From the NCBI GenBank assembly GCA_021774255.1, contig JAJFJF010000038.1:1-41501 (forward strand): a stretch of 41,501 nucleotides of DNA, read 5' to 3'. The stretch is from Gammaproteobacteria bacterium (GTDB lineage Bacteria; Pseudomonadota; Gammaproteobacteria; JAJFJF01). Every line of letters begins with the position of its first letter. Positions within the stretch are counted from its first letter, which is position 1. A program made the translations under genes and the position numbers. Of this stretch, positions 15,998 through 24,548 are shown piece by piece. Under the pieces are notes generated by a model, which was given only the letters and a program-made list of their open reading frames with translations, ran no database searches and was not told the DNA's origin.

Positions 15998-16887
15998 ATG
16001 GAAACTCAAAGTTCAACACAAAAACAGTCTCGCAGTGAGACTGAAAAAGCCATTGAGATCTTAGGACTCTGTGCTTTGTACTTGCTGTTCATTGTCTTAA
16101 AGGAGTATTACGCTCAAGCCCTACTGATCAGCTTAATCTCTTGCGCTCTGTACACACTGATTACTTTTTTGAAAGGTAATGATATTGCCTCCTCGACAAC
16201 AACACCTGCTGAGATCAATCTAGCACGCATCACCAAGGCAACAGGCCCGCTTACCTGCAAGAGACCCCCTAAGGCAGGATGCCTTTACTGTGCTTTGAAG
16301 TTTCGATATGGAAGCCGCACTGCTCATGTGAATATGGGGTGCTCTATTGAAGACCCTCCTGCTTCTTTCAAAAAGCTGATAGACACCAACCACTTGCCTC
16401 AGGATGCATCCTGGATGACCTTTTAGGGGATTCCTTACCTAGCAACATAGCATTTTTACAAAAAGCAAATTGGTTAACCCCAGAAGATTTTGTCAATGCC
16501 ACCAAAAAATTTTTAGGTGATCCGCACTCTGACAAGCCTTGCAAATACACTAATGCCCGCACCATTTCTGGGGCATTGCCCGAACCTTACAAAACGAAGT
16601 TTACTAGGATACTTCAGCAGTCTGGTTTTGCGGATGCCGAAGCGCTCGTACCTTATGAACTCTGCTTTGTTTCAGACAAGCCTGAAGATCCCAGCAACCC
16701 TAATGTTGAAGTAACAAATCTTATACTCAAGCTTGCTTCACCAGCAGAAGCAACTGCATTTCAGCAAGCAAGAGACAATGGGGAACCTAATAAGTCTTTT
16801 CGCTCTACAGTGAAAACTTCTTTAGAGGCCAACCTCCATCTAAGTTTCCCTTTGCCAACTGCAACAGCTCGAGCTGCTTCTCTCTAA
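15998..16887 (+). pseudogene. Frameshifted gene for a two-helix membrane protein, unknown function
   Basis: The 5' part (15998-16426) encodes 142 residues with two membrane helices (about 24-60) followed by a Cys-containing soluble region. A second open frame continues to 16887 without an ATG and reads as the natural continuation (LGDSLPSNIAFLQKANW onward). Adding one T to the four-T run at 16421-16424 would join them as MTFLGDSL into a protein of about 296 residues. It is therefore called one gene broken by a single-base loss. A sequencing error in the short homopolymer is possible. The start AAGATGG follows AAAGAAAG. The family is not recognised. Confidence 0.6.
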
Positions 16888-17114
16888 ATTGTAAGTACGC
16901 AAGTACTCTACATCCAGAGTGCTAAATATATGAGATCACTAATTGAATCCAAGTTCAAAAAAAGCTCTCTATTTTTGTTAATCAAATAACTATAAAACTT
17001 CCCTTCGGATGTTACGCTATCTATTCAGAAAACAGATACAAATATATTGATACCGGTTTTCTTGTTTTTTCTAAACAACTTTTTTAGTGCGGAGTGATTT
17101 TAAAGCATATCAAG

Positions 17115-17621
17115 ATGACTCATTTACAAGGGTGGAAAAAGACTTTTGCTTACTTTAGCACTGTTGCGGCAATTCTTTGCTTGATGGGAAGCACAGTCTT
17201 GCAAGGCATTGGCAACTCTATAGCAGATGATAAGAAGGGCAAGAAACACAGAGAAACACTCTCCTTCATAGGAACAGTCTGCATTTTTGTGGCTTTTGTG
17301 CTTCAAGTTACTGTTGCTCTGATGGAAAAAAATGCTGTTAAAAATATGGCTCAAGTTGAAAAGGATAAGGTTCATAAGCTTATTGTTTGGACAGCCATGG
17401 TTTCTGTTATTAACATAGTTTCAATTATACTAGGAGCAATTGTGCTCGCATCTGGACCGGATGAAGATAAAAGCATGGTTTTAGCTTCGGGGATAATGAC
17501 CACAATTTCTTCAAATGCAAGCACCTACCTTAGGGGGGTTTTTATGGATGATTTAGGCACCTCCATTGCAGCAGCACCTCCCGCTGCCGGCGGTGGCGAC
17601 AAACCTATGAACCCAACTTAA
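17115..17621 (+). CDS. Small four-helix membrane protein, unknown function
   Basis: The predicted 168-residue protein has four hydrophobic segments (about residues 12-32, 48-68, 90-115 and 120-140) and an Ala/Pro/Gly-rich tail. The loops carry Lys-rich patches such as DDKKGKKHRE. An upstream in-frame GTG at 17094 would add 7 residues; neither start has a well-placed Shine-Dalgarno sequence. I do not recognise the family. It lies among other orphan membrane genes in the left half of the island and has no obvious operon partner. Confidence 0.5.
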   Translation: MTHLQGWKKTFAYFSTVAAILCLMGSTVLQGIGNSIADDKKGKKHRETLSFIGTVCIFVAFVLQVTVALMEKNAVKNMAQVEKDKVHKLIVWTAMVSVINIVSIILGAIVLASGPDEDKSMVLASGIMTTISSNASTYLRGVFMDDLGTSIAAAPPAAGGGDKPMNPT

Positions 17622-17866
17622 ACAAACATTACTTAAAAGAAGCTGGTTTGCTTAAACTACAAGCAAGCTTGTGAAGCTCTAGCCATTTTTTATCCTCTCA
17701 AAAATAGCTTTATCTTTTAAACCTGAAAAAGTGCTTGTTAAGCGAGTGAGGTACTCTGCCTGCTGTAGTCATAGGCAAGGCGAAGAAGGAGGAAAGTATG
17801 TGGGAATAAATTAGATACCTTTGCTAGCTGAAATTAACTTTTTTAAAACAGCTTTATTTTTGTCAG

Positions 17867-18385
17867 CTAACTACCAACGCCGCTAACTAAAGCTGCTAGT
17901 AAACTCCAGAACCTTCCTACAATTTTATCTACAAAAGGTGCGAAGAAAATTGCTGCAGCAGCTATATATAATCCCTGGCGTGTTAGTCGCCTATCGGAGT
18001 TAGCTTCACGATAATCGCACTCTCTTTTTTCTAGCTCTTCAACAGCAGAGAAAAGCATATTTTGTCGATATTCAGTAAAGAAACAATCGCTTCTATCTTT
18101 CTCCGCGATCAGATTATACCGGTTCCCTCTTATCTCTTGGGTAATGTCCTCGTGCCAACATTTCTTATAGCAATTTAAAGACATGCCTTCCAGAAACTCA
18201 AAATTACCCTTCTTGATTTTTCCTCTTTCTTCTTTGGATAAGAGGTGAATATCTATTCCATTCTTGCACAAAAAATGACAATCCACACATGTTTTTTTTA
18301 TTCCAACCGCAGATACCTTTCTCTTGCAGGGGATCTTCTTCAGTGCTTTCGGTGGAGCTCCTTTAAATCTATTTTCAGTTAGCAT
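17867..18385 (-). CDS. Cys-rich protein with C-terminal membrane helix, unknown function
   Basis: The product has 172 residues. The N-terminal part is basic with Cys pairs: CVDCHFLC (two overlapping CxxC-like spacings) and, further on, CYKKC, which might bind metal or form disulfides. The middle is charged (EELEKRECDYREANSDRR). The C-terminal ~35 residues are hydrophobic (AAAAIFFAPFVDKIVG and SLLAALVSGVG), so it may be tail-anchored. No family is recognised. It faces the four-helix gene and lies next to the prophage remnant. Confidence 0.5.
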   Translation of the reverse strand: MLTENRFKGAPPKALKKIPCKRKVSAVGIKKTCVDCHFLCKNGIDIHLLSKEERGKIKKGNFEFLEGMSLNCYKKCWHEDITQEIRGNRYNLIAEKDRSDCFFTEYRQNMLFSAVEELEKRECDYREANSDRRLTRQGLYIAAAAIFFAPFVDKIVGRFWSLLAALVSGVGS

Positions 18386-18538
18386 TTTTCATCCCCAAAT
18401 AATTAGAACTTCAAGGCAGCGATAATATGACGGCCCTAAGTGTAGAGTCAACCCTCCAGCCATATAGCAACTCATTGAAAATAATAGACATAGTGTCAAA
18501 AAAAGTTTACAAATAAGCCAACTAACATAGTTTTAGAT

Positions 18539-19579
18539 TCAGCTCTTATCTCGCCCATCAACCCACCCCACCGATGTCACCCTCATCCTAATTGCATCAT
18601 TACTTCTTGACGCTTGAAGCCTCACCTCACCCAGCAACTGGTCATCCACTCCCGACTCCACCGGCACACTCATCACCACCTCCGCTCGCTGCTGTACCAC
18701 ATCAGTCCTCAGCAAACTATTCCAATATTCTACTGCCATTTCAGGCGTTGTTACCGGATCACATCGATAATACGTTGTTCCTGCAGGATTACTGTCTTCC
18801 GCGGAGAATCTTAAAACTGCCATTGCATCAATCCCTGACGGCACGCCGACCGGCACCACCATCCCACTCGTTCCCGGATTAGGCATTGAATACACTTCCA
18901 CATAAGGCTGTAGCGTAAAGTAATCACCATCTTGGCTAAAGCCATACATAACTAAATCATCAGATGAGGCAATCACAGATCCCACACGCCGATATACTGT
19001 AAACCCTGCTGCGACCACTGCTGGATCCACCATTAAATTCTTCGCATCAGGTGAACTATCTATCCCTGCATCAACATCTCCATTTGGTTTAGCGAGCACA
19101 AACGCATGGTAACTTAACGCATCTCTTGCAGCTCCCAATGCTAACCCGCCTGCATGGTTACCCGGTCGCCAGACGCTGTTGATATGTTTGATGAGTTCAC
19201 TGGCCACCACAATATTTTGCTTATGCAATGCATCACGGCATTCGCCTGTCTCAAATACTAACGTACTCCCCGAACTCTCCTCATCTTGACGTATCTGCAA
19301 CCCATACAAATGCCCACGCGGCATCGGCGGATTACCTGCCACAATAGGTATCGCTTGCAATAACTGCGTATCATCGCCCTTCTCTAGCGGCAACCCTGCT
19401 GCCTCCACGACATTAGCAATCTCAGTCTGCAAGACATTCATATGCTGCGCATCGGCACGGGTCGCAGGTATGCCCCGGGCAGGGTCACCGCCCGTGTAAT
19501 ACTTCTTGTCAGGCCTTGGGCCTGGGTCATCTATCGGCGGTCTTTCTTCAATGGCTGTTTCGGTATCAATGTAATACAT
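18539..19579 (-). CDS. Phage tail fiber-like protein
   Basis: This 346-residue protein begins with a Pro/Asp-rich segment. Around residues 45-80 it carries AQHMNVLQTEIANVVEAAGL and DDTQLLQAI, a pattern common near the N-terminus of phage tail fibres and collars. The rest is beta-rich without further recognisable domains. The gene overlaps the end of the YmfQ/Gp48-like baseplate gene by 14 nt, the usual order (gp47, gp48, fibre) in Mu-like and related tail modules. It would bind the host receptor, but here it sits in a three-gene remnant and may be non-functional or co-opted. Confidence 0.7.
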   Translation of the reverse strand: MYYIDTETAIEERPPIDDPGPRPDKKYYTGGDPARGIPATRADAQHMNVLQTEIANVVEAAGLPLEKGDDTQLLQAIPIVAGNPPMPRGHLYGLQIRQDEESSGSTLVFETGECRDALHKQNIVVASELIKHINSVWRPGNHAGGLALGAARDALSYHAFVLAKPNGDVDAGIDSSPDAKNLMVDPAVVAAGFTVYRRVGSVIASSDDLVMYGFSQDGDYFTLQPYVEVYSMPNPGTSGMVVPVGVPSGIDAMAVLRFSAEDSNPAGTTYYRCDPVTTPEMAVEYWNSLLRTDVVQQRAEVVMSVPVESGVDDQLLGEVRLQASRSNDAIRMRVTSVGWVDGRDKS

Positions 19580-20177
19580 TATTCTCTTCTACCTCATAAG
19601 AAAATATCACAATCGTATGCGCCGGCTTATATTTTTCAAACACACACTCTAGCCTCTCATTATTAAAGGTCACATACGGCTCACCCATAAAGGAGTGGCC
19701 ATACTCAAAGTAGCGATAGCTACCCCCTGTTGCATGCACTTGCCAGACAAAGGCCCAGGTATCACCATGCAACGGGTCACCCATCACATTGCGGTTCATG
19801 AGAAAGGGAAAGAATTCTGTAATCGTAATTTCATAGCCCAAGCTTCTAGCCAACTCAGTGAAATATTGCTTCGATGCCCCGCCTTGTGCGGTTAAGCGGG
19901 CTTTCACGTCCTGACGACGCAAAGCAATGGTATCGGCAAGCTTTACGCATTCATCGGGAAGCCCTACAAGCGTTTCAAATTCAGGTAGCAGCCATAGCGT
20001 AGAATCAGGGTAAGACTCTTCAATGAGGTCATGCACTCTGGAATCCACCCGAGCAAAAATTTGCACCAAAGCATTCGTCAAGGCTGAGAGCAAACTACCA
20101 GGCTCCCTATTCCACGCAGGCCCTGTGGGTAATAATCGCTTAATAGCTTGTTCGTAATCCTTAGGGCTAAGCTTCAT
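19566..20177 (-). CDS. Phage tail/baseplate protein, YmfQ/Gp48-like (DUF2313)
   Basis: This 203-residue protein matches the YmfQ/DUF2313 family (Mu Gp48-like baseplate component). The N-terminus YEQAIKRLLPTGPAWNREP is the family signature, followed by LLPEFETLVGLPDEC and the RRQDVKARLTAQGG block. It should be a wedge protein of a contractile tail baseplate. Its ATG overlaps the stop of the upstream Gp47-like fragment (ATGA). The gene appears intact, but structural partners such as sheath, tube and terminase are missing from the window. Confidence 0.85.
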   Translation of the reverse strand: MKLSPKDYEQAIKRLLPTGPAWNREPGSLLSALTNALVQIFARVDSRVHDLIEESYPDSTLWLLPEFETLVGLPDECVKLADTIALRRQDVKARLTAQGGASKQYFTELARSLGYEITITEFFPFLMNRNVMGDPLHGDTWAFVWQVHATGGSYRYFEYGHSFMGEPYVTFNNERLECVFEKYKPAHTIVIFSYEVEENNVLH

Positions 20178-20413
20178 ACAAACGCTACCTCACCTAAGAT
20201 AGCTATCTCATTCATCTCATGCTCAACATTTTCAGTTGGCATATGCAATACATGGTCAAAATGCCCTTGGGCATGACTAATCGCTTCATTAAGATGGCTC
20301 AAATAAACAGTCGCACCCGAAGAGCCTTCTCTTCGCAGCAAATCTTTTAATTCCGCAATAACCGCTTGCTGGACTTCCTCAAAAGGAAGGGGGTCAAGTT
20401 CATTGTTTAACAA
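20174..20413 (-). pseudogene. C-terminal fragment of a baseplate J/Gp47-like protein
   Basis: Only 79 residues remain, against about 350 expected for the family. The C-terminal pattern VYLSHLNEAISHAQGHFDHV followed by NEIAILGEVAF is that of baseplate J-like (Mu Gp47, P2 GpJ) proteins. The first residues (MLNNELDPL) are encoded by the REP-like repeat at 20390-20463, so the original reading frame was cut off where that element lies. Translation from this ATG is doubtful. Confidence 0.75.
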
Positions 20414-20463
20414 TCAAATTCAGTAAAATAAAAATGAATGTTATACAATGAACCTGCCCCCCT
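20390..20463 (+). repeat. MITE/REP-like element with terminal inverted repeats
   Basis: A 74-bp element starts with GGGGGTCAAGTTCATTG and ends with CAATGAACCTGCCCCCC, which are inverted repeats of 17 bp with two mismatches. Its first 29 nt match the element at 24489 at 27 positions and in the same orientation. GGGGTCAGGT-type ends are known from REP sequences mobilised by IS200/IS605-like (RAYT) transposases; none is encoded here. It truncates the baseplate gene. Confidence 0.7.
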
Positions 20464-20680
20464 TGAATTGATTGAGGACTCTAGGATTCAGTTTTTTGGC
20501 AAATCCAAGCAAAAAAAGCCCCTTAACTTTGCTATCTTTCCAACTATGTTTGTTTTTCGCTACTCTGATTATCTCCTGTGCCTCGAGATAACCCTAATGT
20601 TGGTATATTATAAGGGTAGCAACAATATCTAAATGACTCGTATTTTTGTAAAATTAATAAAAAATAAACAGGTCTATATC

Positions 20681-21406
20681 ATGCTTAAAAAAACAGCAAA
20701 ACAAGTGTCTCACCAAGAGATTTATGAAAAAATTTACAGCGAAGCAGAAGTAGATAGCAATTATATTTTATTGCTATTGTTTGCTACTGTCATGGCAACG
20801 CTCGGGGCTGCTCAAGACAGCCTCTACGCAATTATTGGTGCTATGCTAATTGCGCCATTATTAGGTCCCAATCTAGCGTTTGCGTTAGGTGTCAGTTCGT
20901 GTAACTTTACTTTGTTAATTCGTGCTACTTTAAAAAATGTGGCTGGCATTGTGGTTTGCGTCGTCGTTGCTTTTTCCATTGGCCTATTTATGCATCACTT
21001 TCTGCCGCAATATATTCAACCTATCAAAATGCAACTCAATTTCAACAGTATTATTATTGCATTAGCTACGGGCGCTGCGGCTGTTATTTCACTGGTGTCA
21101 GGAATATCGGGCACATTAATCGGTATCATGCTTGCCGGGGTTTTATTGATCCCTACCGTTTTGTTCGGTTTTTCGATGGGAATTGGACAATATTTTGTTG
21201 GTTTGCAATCACTACTTCTTCTTGTTATTAATATTGTGTGTATTATTCTTTCTGCAAATATAATGTTCCTTGCCAAAGGGTTCACACCATCAATCTTACA
21301 CAGAAAAGGAAAACGACTTTATTTCTTGGTGGGTGGTTTTTTTGTTATGGCACTTATCGTTATGGTGATCGCGATTCTTTTTATCTTACATTTAAGAAGC
21401 TTGTAA
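20681..21406 (+). CDS. DUF389-family membrane protein
   Basis: The predicted 241-residue protein belongs to the DUF389 (TIGR00341-like) family of polytopic membrane proteins of unknown function. The signature is LLLLFATVMATLGAAQDSLYAIIGAMLIAPLLGP near residues 28-62, containing the conserved IGAMLIAPL. About six membrane helices are visible. The ATG at 20681 has a modest AGG at suitable distance; an ATG at 20633 would add 16 residues. It is the first gene of the 4-kb block bracketed by REP-like repeats. Confidence 0.82.
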   Translation: MLKKTAKQVSHQEIYEKIYSEAEVDSNYILLLLFATVMATLGAAQDSLYAIIGAMLIAPLLGPNLAFALGVSSCNFTLLIRATLKNVAGIVVCVVVAFSIGLFMHHFLPQYIQPIKMQLNFNSIIIALATGAAAVISLVSGISGTLIGIMLAGVLLIPTVLFGFSMGIGQYFVGLQSLLLLVINIVCIILSANIMFLAKGFTPSILHRKGKRLYFLVGGFFVMALIVMVIAILFILHLRSL

Positions 21407-21467
21407 TGCAGTATGGTCAGATATAACTTCCTTATATTTTTTGTCCGCTTTTTCTGAGGCATAACAT

Positions 21468-21848
21468 TTAGCTTTGATGTGCCTCTGATAATTTTTCGCA
21501 GATTAACTTTTCTAACTTGGCCATCGTTTTACAGCGATTAATTTCTTCTGCGGTCAACCAAACGGTCAAACATTCACCTTGTTTGCAAAATACTGCCGGC
21601 AGTTCAACATCGTCAATCGCATAGTGTGTCTTTAGCTCATCGCGATGCAAAAATTCAACTGACGCATTGAGGGTTTCAATAAACTGTTTCCATTCTTTCC
21701 GCATCCTCACATTGGAATAGGTAAGCGCACAAAGATTACACTGATATGTTTTGGGTGAAAATAGTTTATGCGCCATATCGGATAGCGTATTAAACACACC
21801 ACTATCGGCGTTATACACAAATACTAAAGAGGGTTTTGCTTCTGCCAT
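21468..21848 (-). CDS. Small conserved Cys-containing protein, unknown function
   Basis: This is a 126-residue cytosolic protein. It opens with a strand-like LVFVYNADSG and then FNTLSDMAHKLFSPKTYQCN, containing a CxxC (CNLC) near residues 37-40; two more Cys occur near 88-92 and 103. I recall similar small proteins in many bacteria without a defined function. The hydrophobic strand followed by CxxC hints at a thioredoxin-like or redox fold, but the position is not that of a thioredoxin active site. It lies 20 nt downstream of the acyltransferase-like gene, so the two are probably co-transcribed. Confidence 0.6.
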   Translation of the reverse strand: MAEAKPSLVFVYNADSGVFNTLSDMAHKLFSPKTYQCNLCALTYSNVRMRKEWKQFIETLNASVEFLHRDELKTHYAIDDVELPAVFCKQGECLTVWLTAEEINRCKTMAKLEKLICEKLSEAHQS

Positions 21849-21868
21849 GTAAGTTATCGGTTTGAGTA

Positions 21869-23167
21869 TTAAATGGGTGAAAGTAGCCTGGCCAGCATAT
21901 CATCTGCGAAATCTTCAACCCAATTGATGCTGAGCATTGGTTCGGTAAAGTTAAACGTTAAAAATAATTCATCGTTGAAGGTGGCAGCGCTGATCAAGAT
22001 CACAAAGTCAGCTGCTTGGCGCGATGTACTACCATAAAGAAATTTAATGCGATGCTTACCGTAAGCAGTTGGCAAGTTAAGTCGGCCAGCATTTGTCACA
22101 CCAAATCCTAACGTAAAATGATCACGCGGATTCAAGCATAGCTTATCTAATAATTTTCTTAACATGCGTAGAGAAAAGTTTGGAAGGTAAGCGCTGGCAT
22201 GTGGCAAAGCCGATTTAAGCTGAGCACGATAATCACGTGCAGCATCCCAGAGAGAAGTTTGCTGGGGGTTGCAAGTATGTTGGGTGGTCACCATACTCAC
22301 ATAACAACCAAAATTTTCATTGCTGAGTGTTGGTTGGCAGTAACGACGTAAATTAATAGGTGTTTGCAAGCTGATGTTATTAACATTTCCAAAGCTACCC
22401 GCCGTCAGTAATACGGCAGCATTAAGTGCAGCATGCACAGTGATATGTTGCTGTCGGCAAGTTTGTTCAATCAGTTTGTATTGCTTCATGCTCAGGTGAC
22501 GATAGACATTTTTAGTCTTGCGCTGCCCTAACGGCACTGAGTTTGAATAAGGCCAGGGGCATGAAATGGGTTGTGCTAGTTGTTTAGTGATAAAGGCGTC
22601 TTTCGTTTTTTTAGCTTGCTGCACCAGTATATCGATGGGCGGCAGCAATGGTAGTGGTGGCAGATCAATGGCTTCACCTTGTTCAAGCTTGCAATAAACA
22701 GTTAATAGTTCATCTAGAAAAGAAGCGACCGACAAACCATCGCAGATAGCATGGCTAAAGAAAAGAATGATTTCAGTATTTCCTTGAGGGGTAGAGGGAC
22801 ATAATAGCGTCGCACCCCATAAATATTGGTCGGTAGGAAAAGGTTGAGCTAATTCCTGTTCGACAATATCTTGCCACGTATTATCATCATGTTTCATTTT
22901 TACTTGAAAAGGGATAGAGGAGAATTTGGCATCTAAACGGAAAAAATAACCCTTGCGCTTCAGGGTGTGTGTGGCTTGCAGCAGTGGATGGCGTTGATGG
23001 AGTTGCTCCAGTGCCTGACAAATAAGTGTGGGATTTAATTGGCCCGAGAGAGAGACAGTACAGACAATTTTTCCATGGCCATAAGCGAGATCATGGATTA
23101 AAGCGTGTATTGATTCCCAACAACCGAGTTTTTGTTCCAAAGGGCGCATAAGAGAGTTACTGAACAT
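21869..23167 (-). CDS. Condensation/acyltransferase-superfamily protein (HxxxD)
   Basis: This 432-residue protein has the chloramphenicol-acetyltransferase-like fold used by NRPS condensation domains, PapA5-type and alcohol acyltransferases. The catalytic motif HAICDG, His139 and Asp143, is intact. The C-terminal half includes RDHFTLGFGVTNAG, like the structural motif near the solvent channel. It would join an acyl donor (CoA or carrier-bound) to an alcohol or amine. No carrier protein or NRPS lies nearby, so a free-standing lipid-ester or polyketide-ester acyltransferase is the better guess. The start is uncertain: ATG at 23167 or 23149, neither with a clear Shine-Dalgarno sequence. Confidence 0.75.
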   Translation of the reverse strand: MFSNSLMRPLEQKLGCWESIHALIHDLAYGHGKIVCTVSLSGQLNPTLICQALEQLHQRHPLLQATHTLKRKGYFFRLDAKFSSIPFQVKMKHDDNTWQDIVEQELAQPFPTDQYLWGATLLCPSTPQGNTEIILFFSHAICDGLSVASFLDELLTVYCKLEQGEAIDLPPLPLLPPIDILVQQAKKTKDAFITKQLAQPISCPWPYSNSVPLGQRKTKNVYRHLSMKQYKLIEQTCRQQHITVHAALNAAVLLTAGSFGNVNNISLQTPINLRRYCQPTLSNENFGCYVSMVTTQHTCNPQQTSLWDAARDYRAQLKSALPHASAYLPNFSLRMLRKLLDKLCLNPRDHFTLGFGVTNAGRLNLPTAYGKHRIKFLYGSTSRQAADFVILISAATFNDELFLTFNFTEPMLSINWVEDFADDMLARLLSPI

Positions 23168-23265
23168 TTTTATTAAAAAATCATAGCACAATTATGCTAA
23201 TAGATAGTGTATTCTAATGGTAATAACGCTACCTCAATCTTAGTCTCAAACACATTATTGCTCGT

Positions 23266-24381
23266 CTAAGTAAAAAAATCTTTTATAGCATCTTTTTGAG
23301 CAATTGCATCCTGATAACCAATATCAATCAGTGTCTTACAATAATCTGACTCAAATAATAAAAAACTTAATAAATCGCCGGATTGCTCTTTAGATCCGAA
23401 GGCACCCATTAAATAACGCAACAGAAACGGCAATGAGGTTTCCTTTCCTTGAGTAAGCTCAGCTAAATCAACCGAGGGGTAGATATAAAGCATATCGATA
23501 GGTTTCCATGCCAATTCTTTTTGTTTTTCTTGTGAAATAAGGTGCATCGAACAATTTATTTTGGTGAGCAATTCAACATCTCGAACCAAATTATCTGAAA
23601 ATAAAGCGTGCAAGATACTACCTAGTACTTTTGCAAATGAAATACCATCCGAGCTAGAAGTAGAGGCAGTTGCTTCCAATGAAGCTTTTTCCCTGGTGCC
23701 AATCACTAAAATACGATCAGCGCCTAACTTGATTGAAGCTCTTAGCGGTGCTGCAAGATGCGTTCCACCATCACCATAATGCCACGAATCAATTTTTACT
23801 GCAGGGAAAAAGAATGGAATTGCTGTGGATGCTAAAATGTGTTTACAACTAATCTCGTTTGCGCAAGCGCTATGCCTTGTTTTTCCCCAATATTGGATGG
23901 GCGTTGTGGATTTAAAAAAAGAGGTATTTTGCGATAAATCATAGCATGTGGCTGCAACTTCAAAAGAAGAAAGCAATCCTTTCTCGATGTTAGCATTAAT
24001 TTTTTTAAAATCTAAATGCGTATCAAGTAGGGTCTTCAATGGCGCAGTATCTAGGAGATAAGCCCCCCCTTTAATTTTGGAATGAAGCACCATGTTTGAC
24101 AGGTTTCGAACAACCGAAGTGATTAAGGAAAAATTACTTGTTCTAAAAACTTTATCACATGTCAAAGAGGACCATAATTCCACCAATTTTGATACCGAAA
24201 ATTTAAAATCATTTGCATGCATTGCAAGAAATGAAGCATTTATTGCACCCGCACTGATACTACTGAGGATATCAGCAGGGAGATTTTCTGACTGCGTAAT
24301 ATCAGAGATCGCTTTAAGCACGCCTACTTGATAAGCGCCTCGCGCACCACCTCCCGATAAAAAAATCGCTTTTTTTGACAT
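23266..24381 (-). CDS. Patatin-like phospholipase
   Basis: This 371-residue protein has a patatin domain, which hydrolyses phospholipid acyl chains with a Ser-Asp dyad. The oxyanion loop GGGARG is at residues 10-15. The nucleophile Ser43 lies in SISAG, where the usual GxSxG has Ser as its first residue. The Asp is at 204 in DGG. The C-terminal region (about 260-371) is not recognised. Bacterial patatins include type III- and type IV-secreted effectors such as ExoU and the Legionella VipD group, but no secretion signal can be assigned here. It lies 98 nt upstream of the acyltransferase-like gene on the same strand, suggesting linked lipid metabolism. Confidence 0.85.
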   Translation of the reverse strand: MSKKAIFLSGGGARGAYQVGVLKAISDITQSENLPADILSSISAGAINASFLAMHANDFKFSVSKLVELWSSLTCDKVFRTSNFSLITSVVRNLSNMVLHSKIKGGAYLLDTAPLKTLLDTHLDFKKINANIEKGLLSSFEVAATCYDLSQNTSFFKSTTPIQYWGKTRHSACANEISCKHILASTAIPFFFPAVKIDSWHYGDGGTHLAAPLRASIKLGADRILVIGTREKASLEATASTSSSDGISFAKVLGSILHALFSDNLVRDVELLTKINCSMHLISQEKQKELAWKPIDMLYIYPSVDLAELTQGKETSLPFLLRYLMGAFGSKEQSGDLLSFLLFESDYCKTLIDIGYQDAIAQKDAIKDFFT

Positions 24382-24488
24382 ATAACTTCCTGTAATAGTT
24401 TGTTATCGATGTATTGCTCGCGTTACGTCAGAACCAGCTACTCAGCCATGCTCAATAAATTTTTCCAGTAACAGAAGTGGAAAGACAT

Positions 24489-24527
24489 GGGGGTCAGGTT
24501 CATTATTTAACAATCAACCTGCCCCCC
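24489..24527 (+). repeat. Solo REP-like palindrome
   Basis: GGGGGTCAGGTT and AACCTGCCCCCC are inverted with one mismatch and enclose CATTATTTAACAATC. The first 29 nt repeat those at 20390 in the same orientation (27 of 29). It marks the right end of the 4-kb block that starts at 20390. Confidence 0.7.
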
Positions 24528-24548
24528 TTGATTTTCCAAAAATTTTCT

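Noticed and set aside
16360..16380. Programmed -1 frameshift at a CAAAAAG stretch
   Set aside because: The heptamer is not canonical, there is no clear stimulatory stem, and the protein reads better if the shift is near 16421-16424.
16576..16887. A separate small gene starting with TTG
   Set aside because: Coding-like sequence extends upstream of the TTG in the same frame up to the point where 15998-16426 stops, so it is the 3' part of one frameshifted gene.
1..18400. Eukaryotic contamination or chimeric assembly to explain the eukaryote-like genes
   Set aside because: These genes alternate with clearly bacterial genes, one paralogue pair spans the tRNA attachment site, and the attachment repeats fit a real bacterial island. 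Read-level checks would still be worthwhile.
18539..20413. A functional tailocin or contractile injection system
   Set aside because: Only a fibre-like gene, a Gp48-like gene and a Gp47 fragment remain; sheath, tube, spike and lysis genes are absent.
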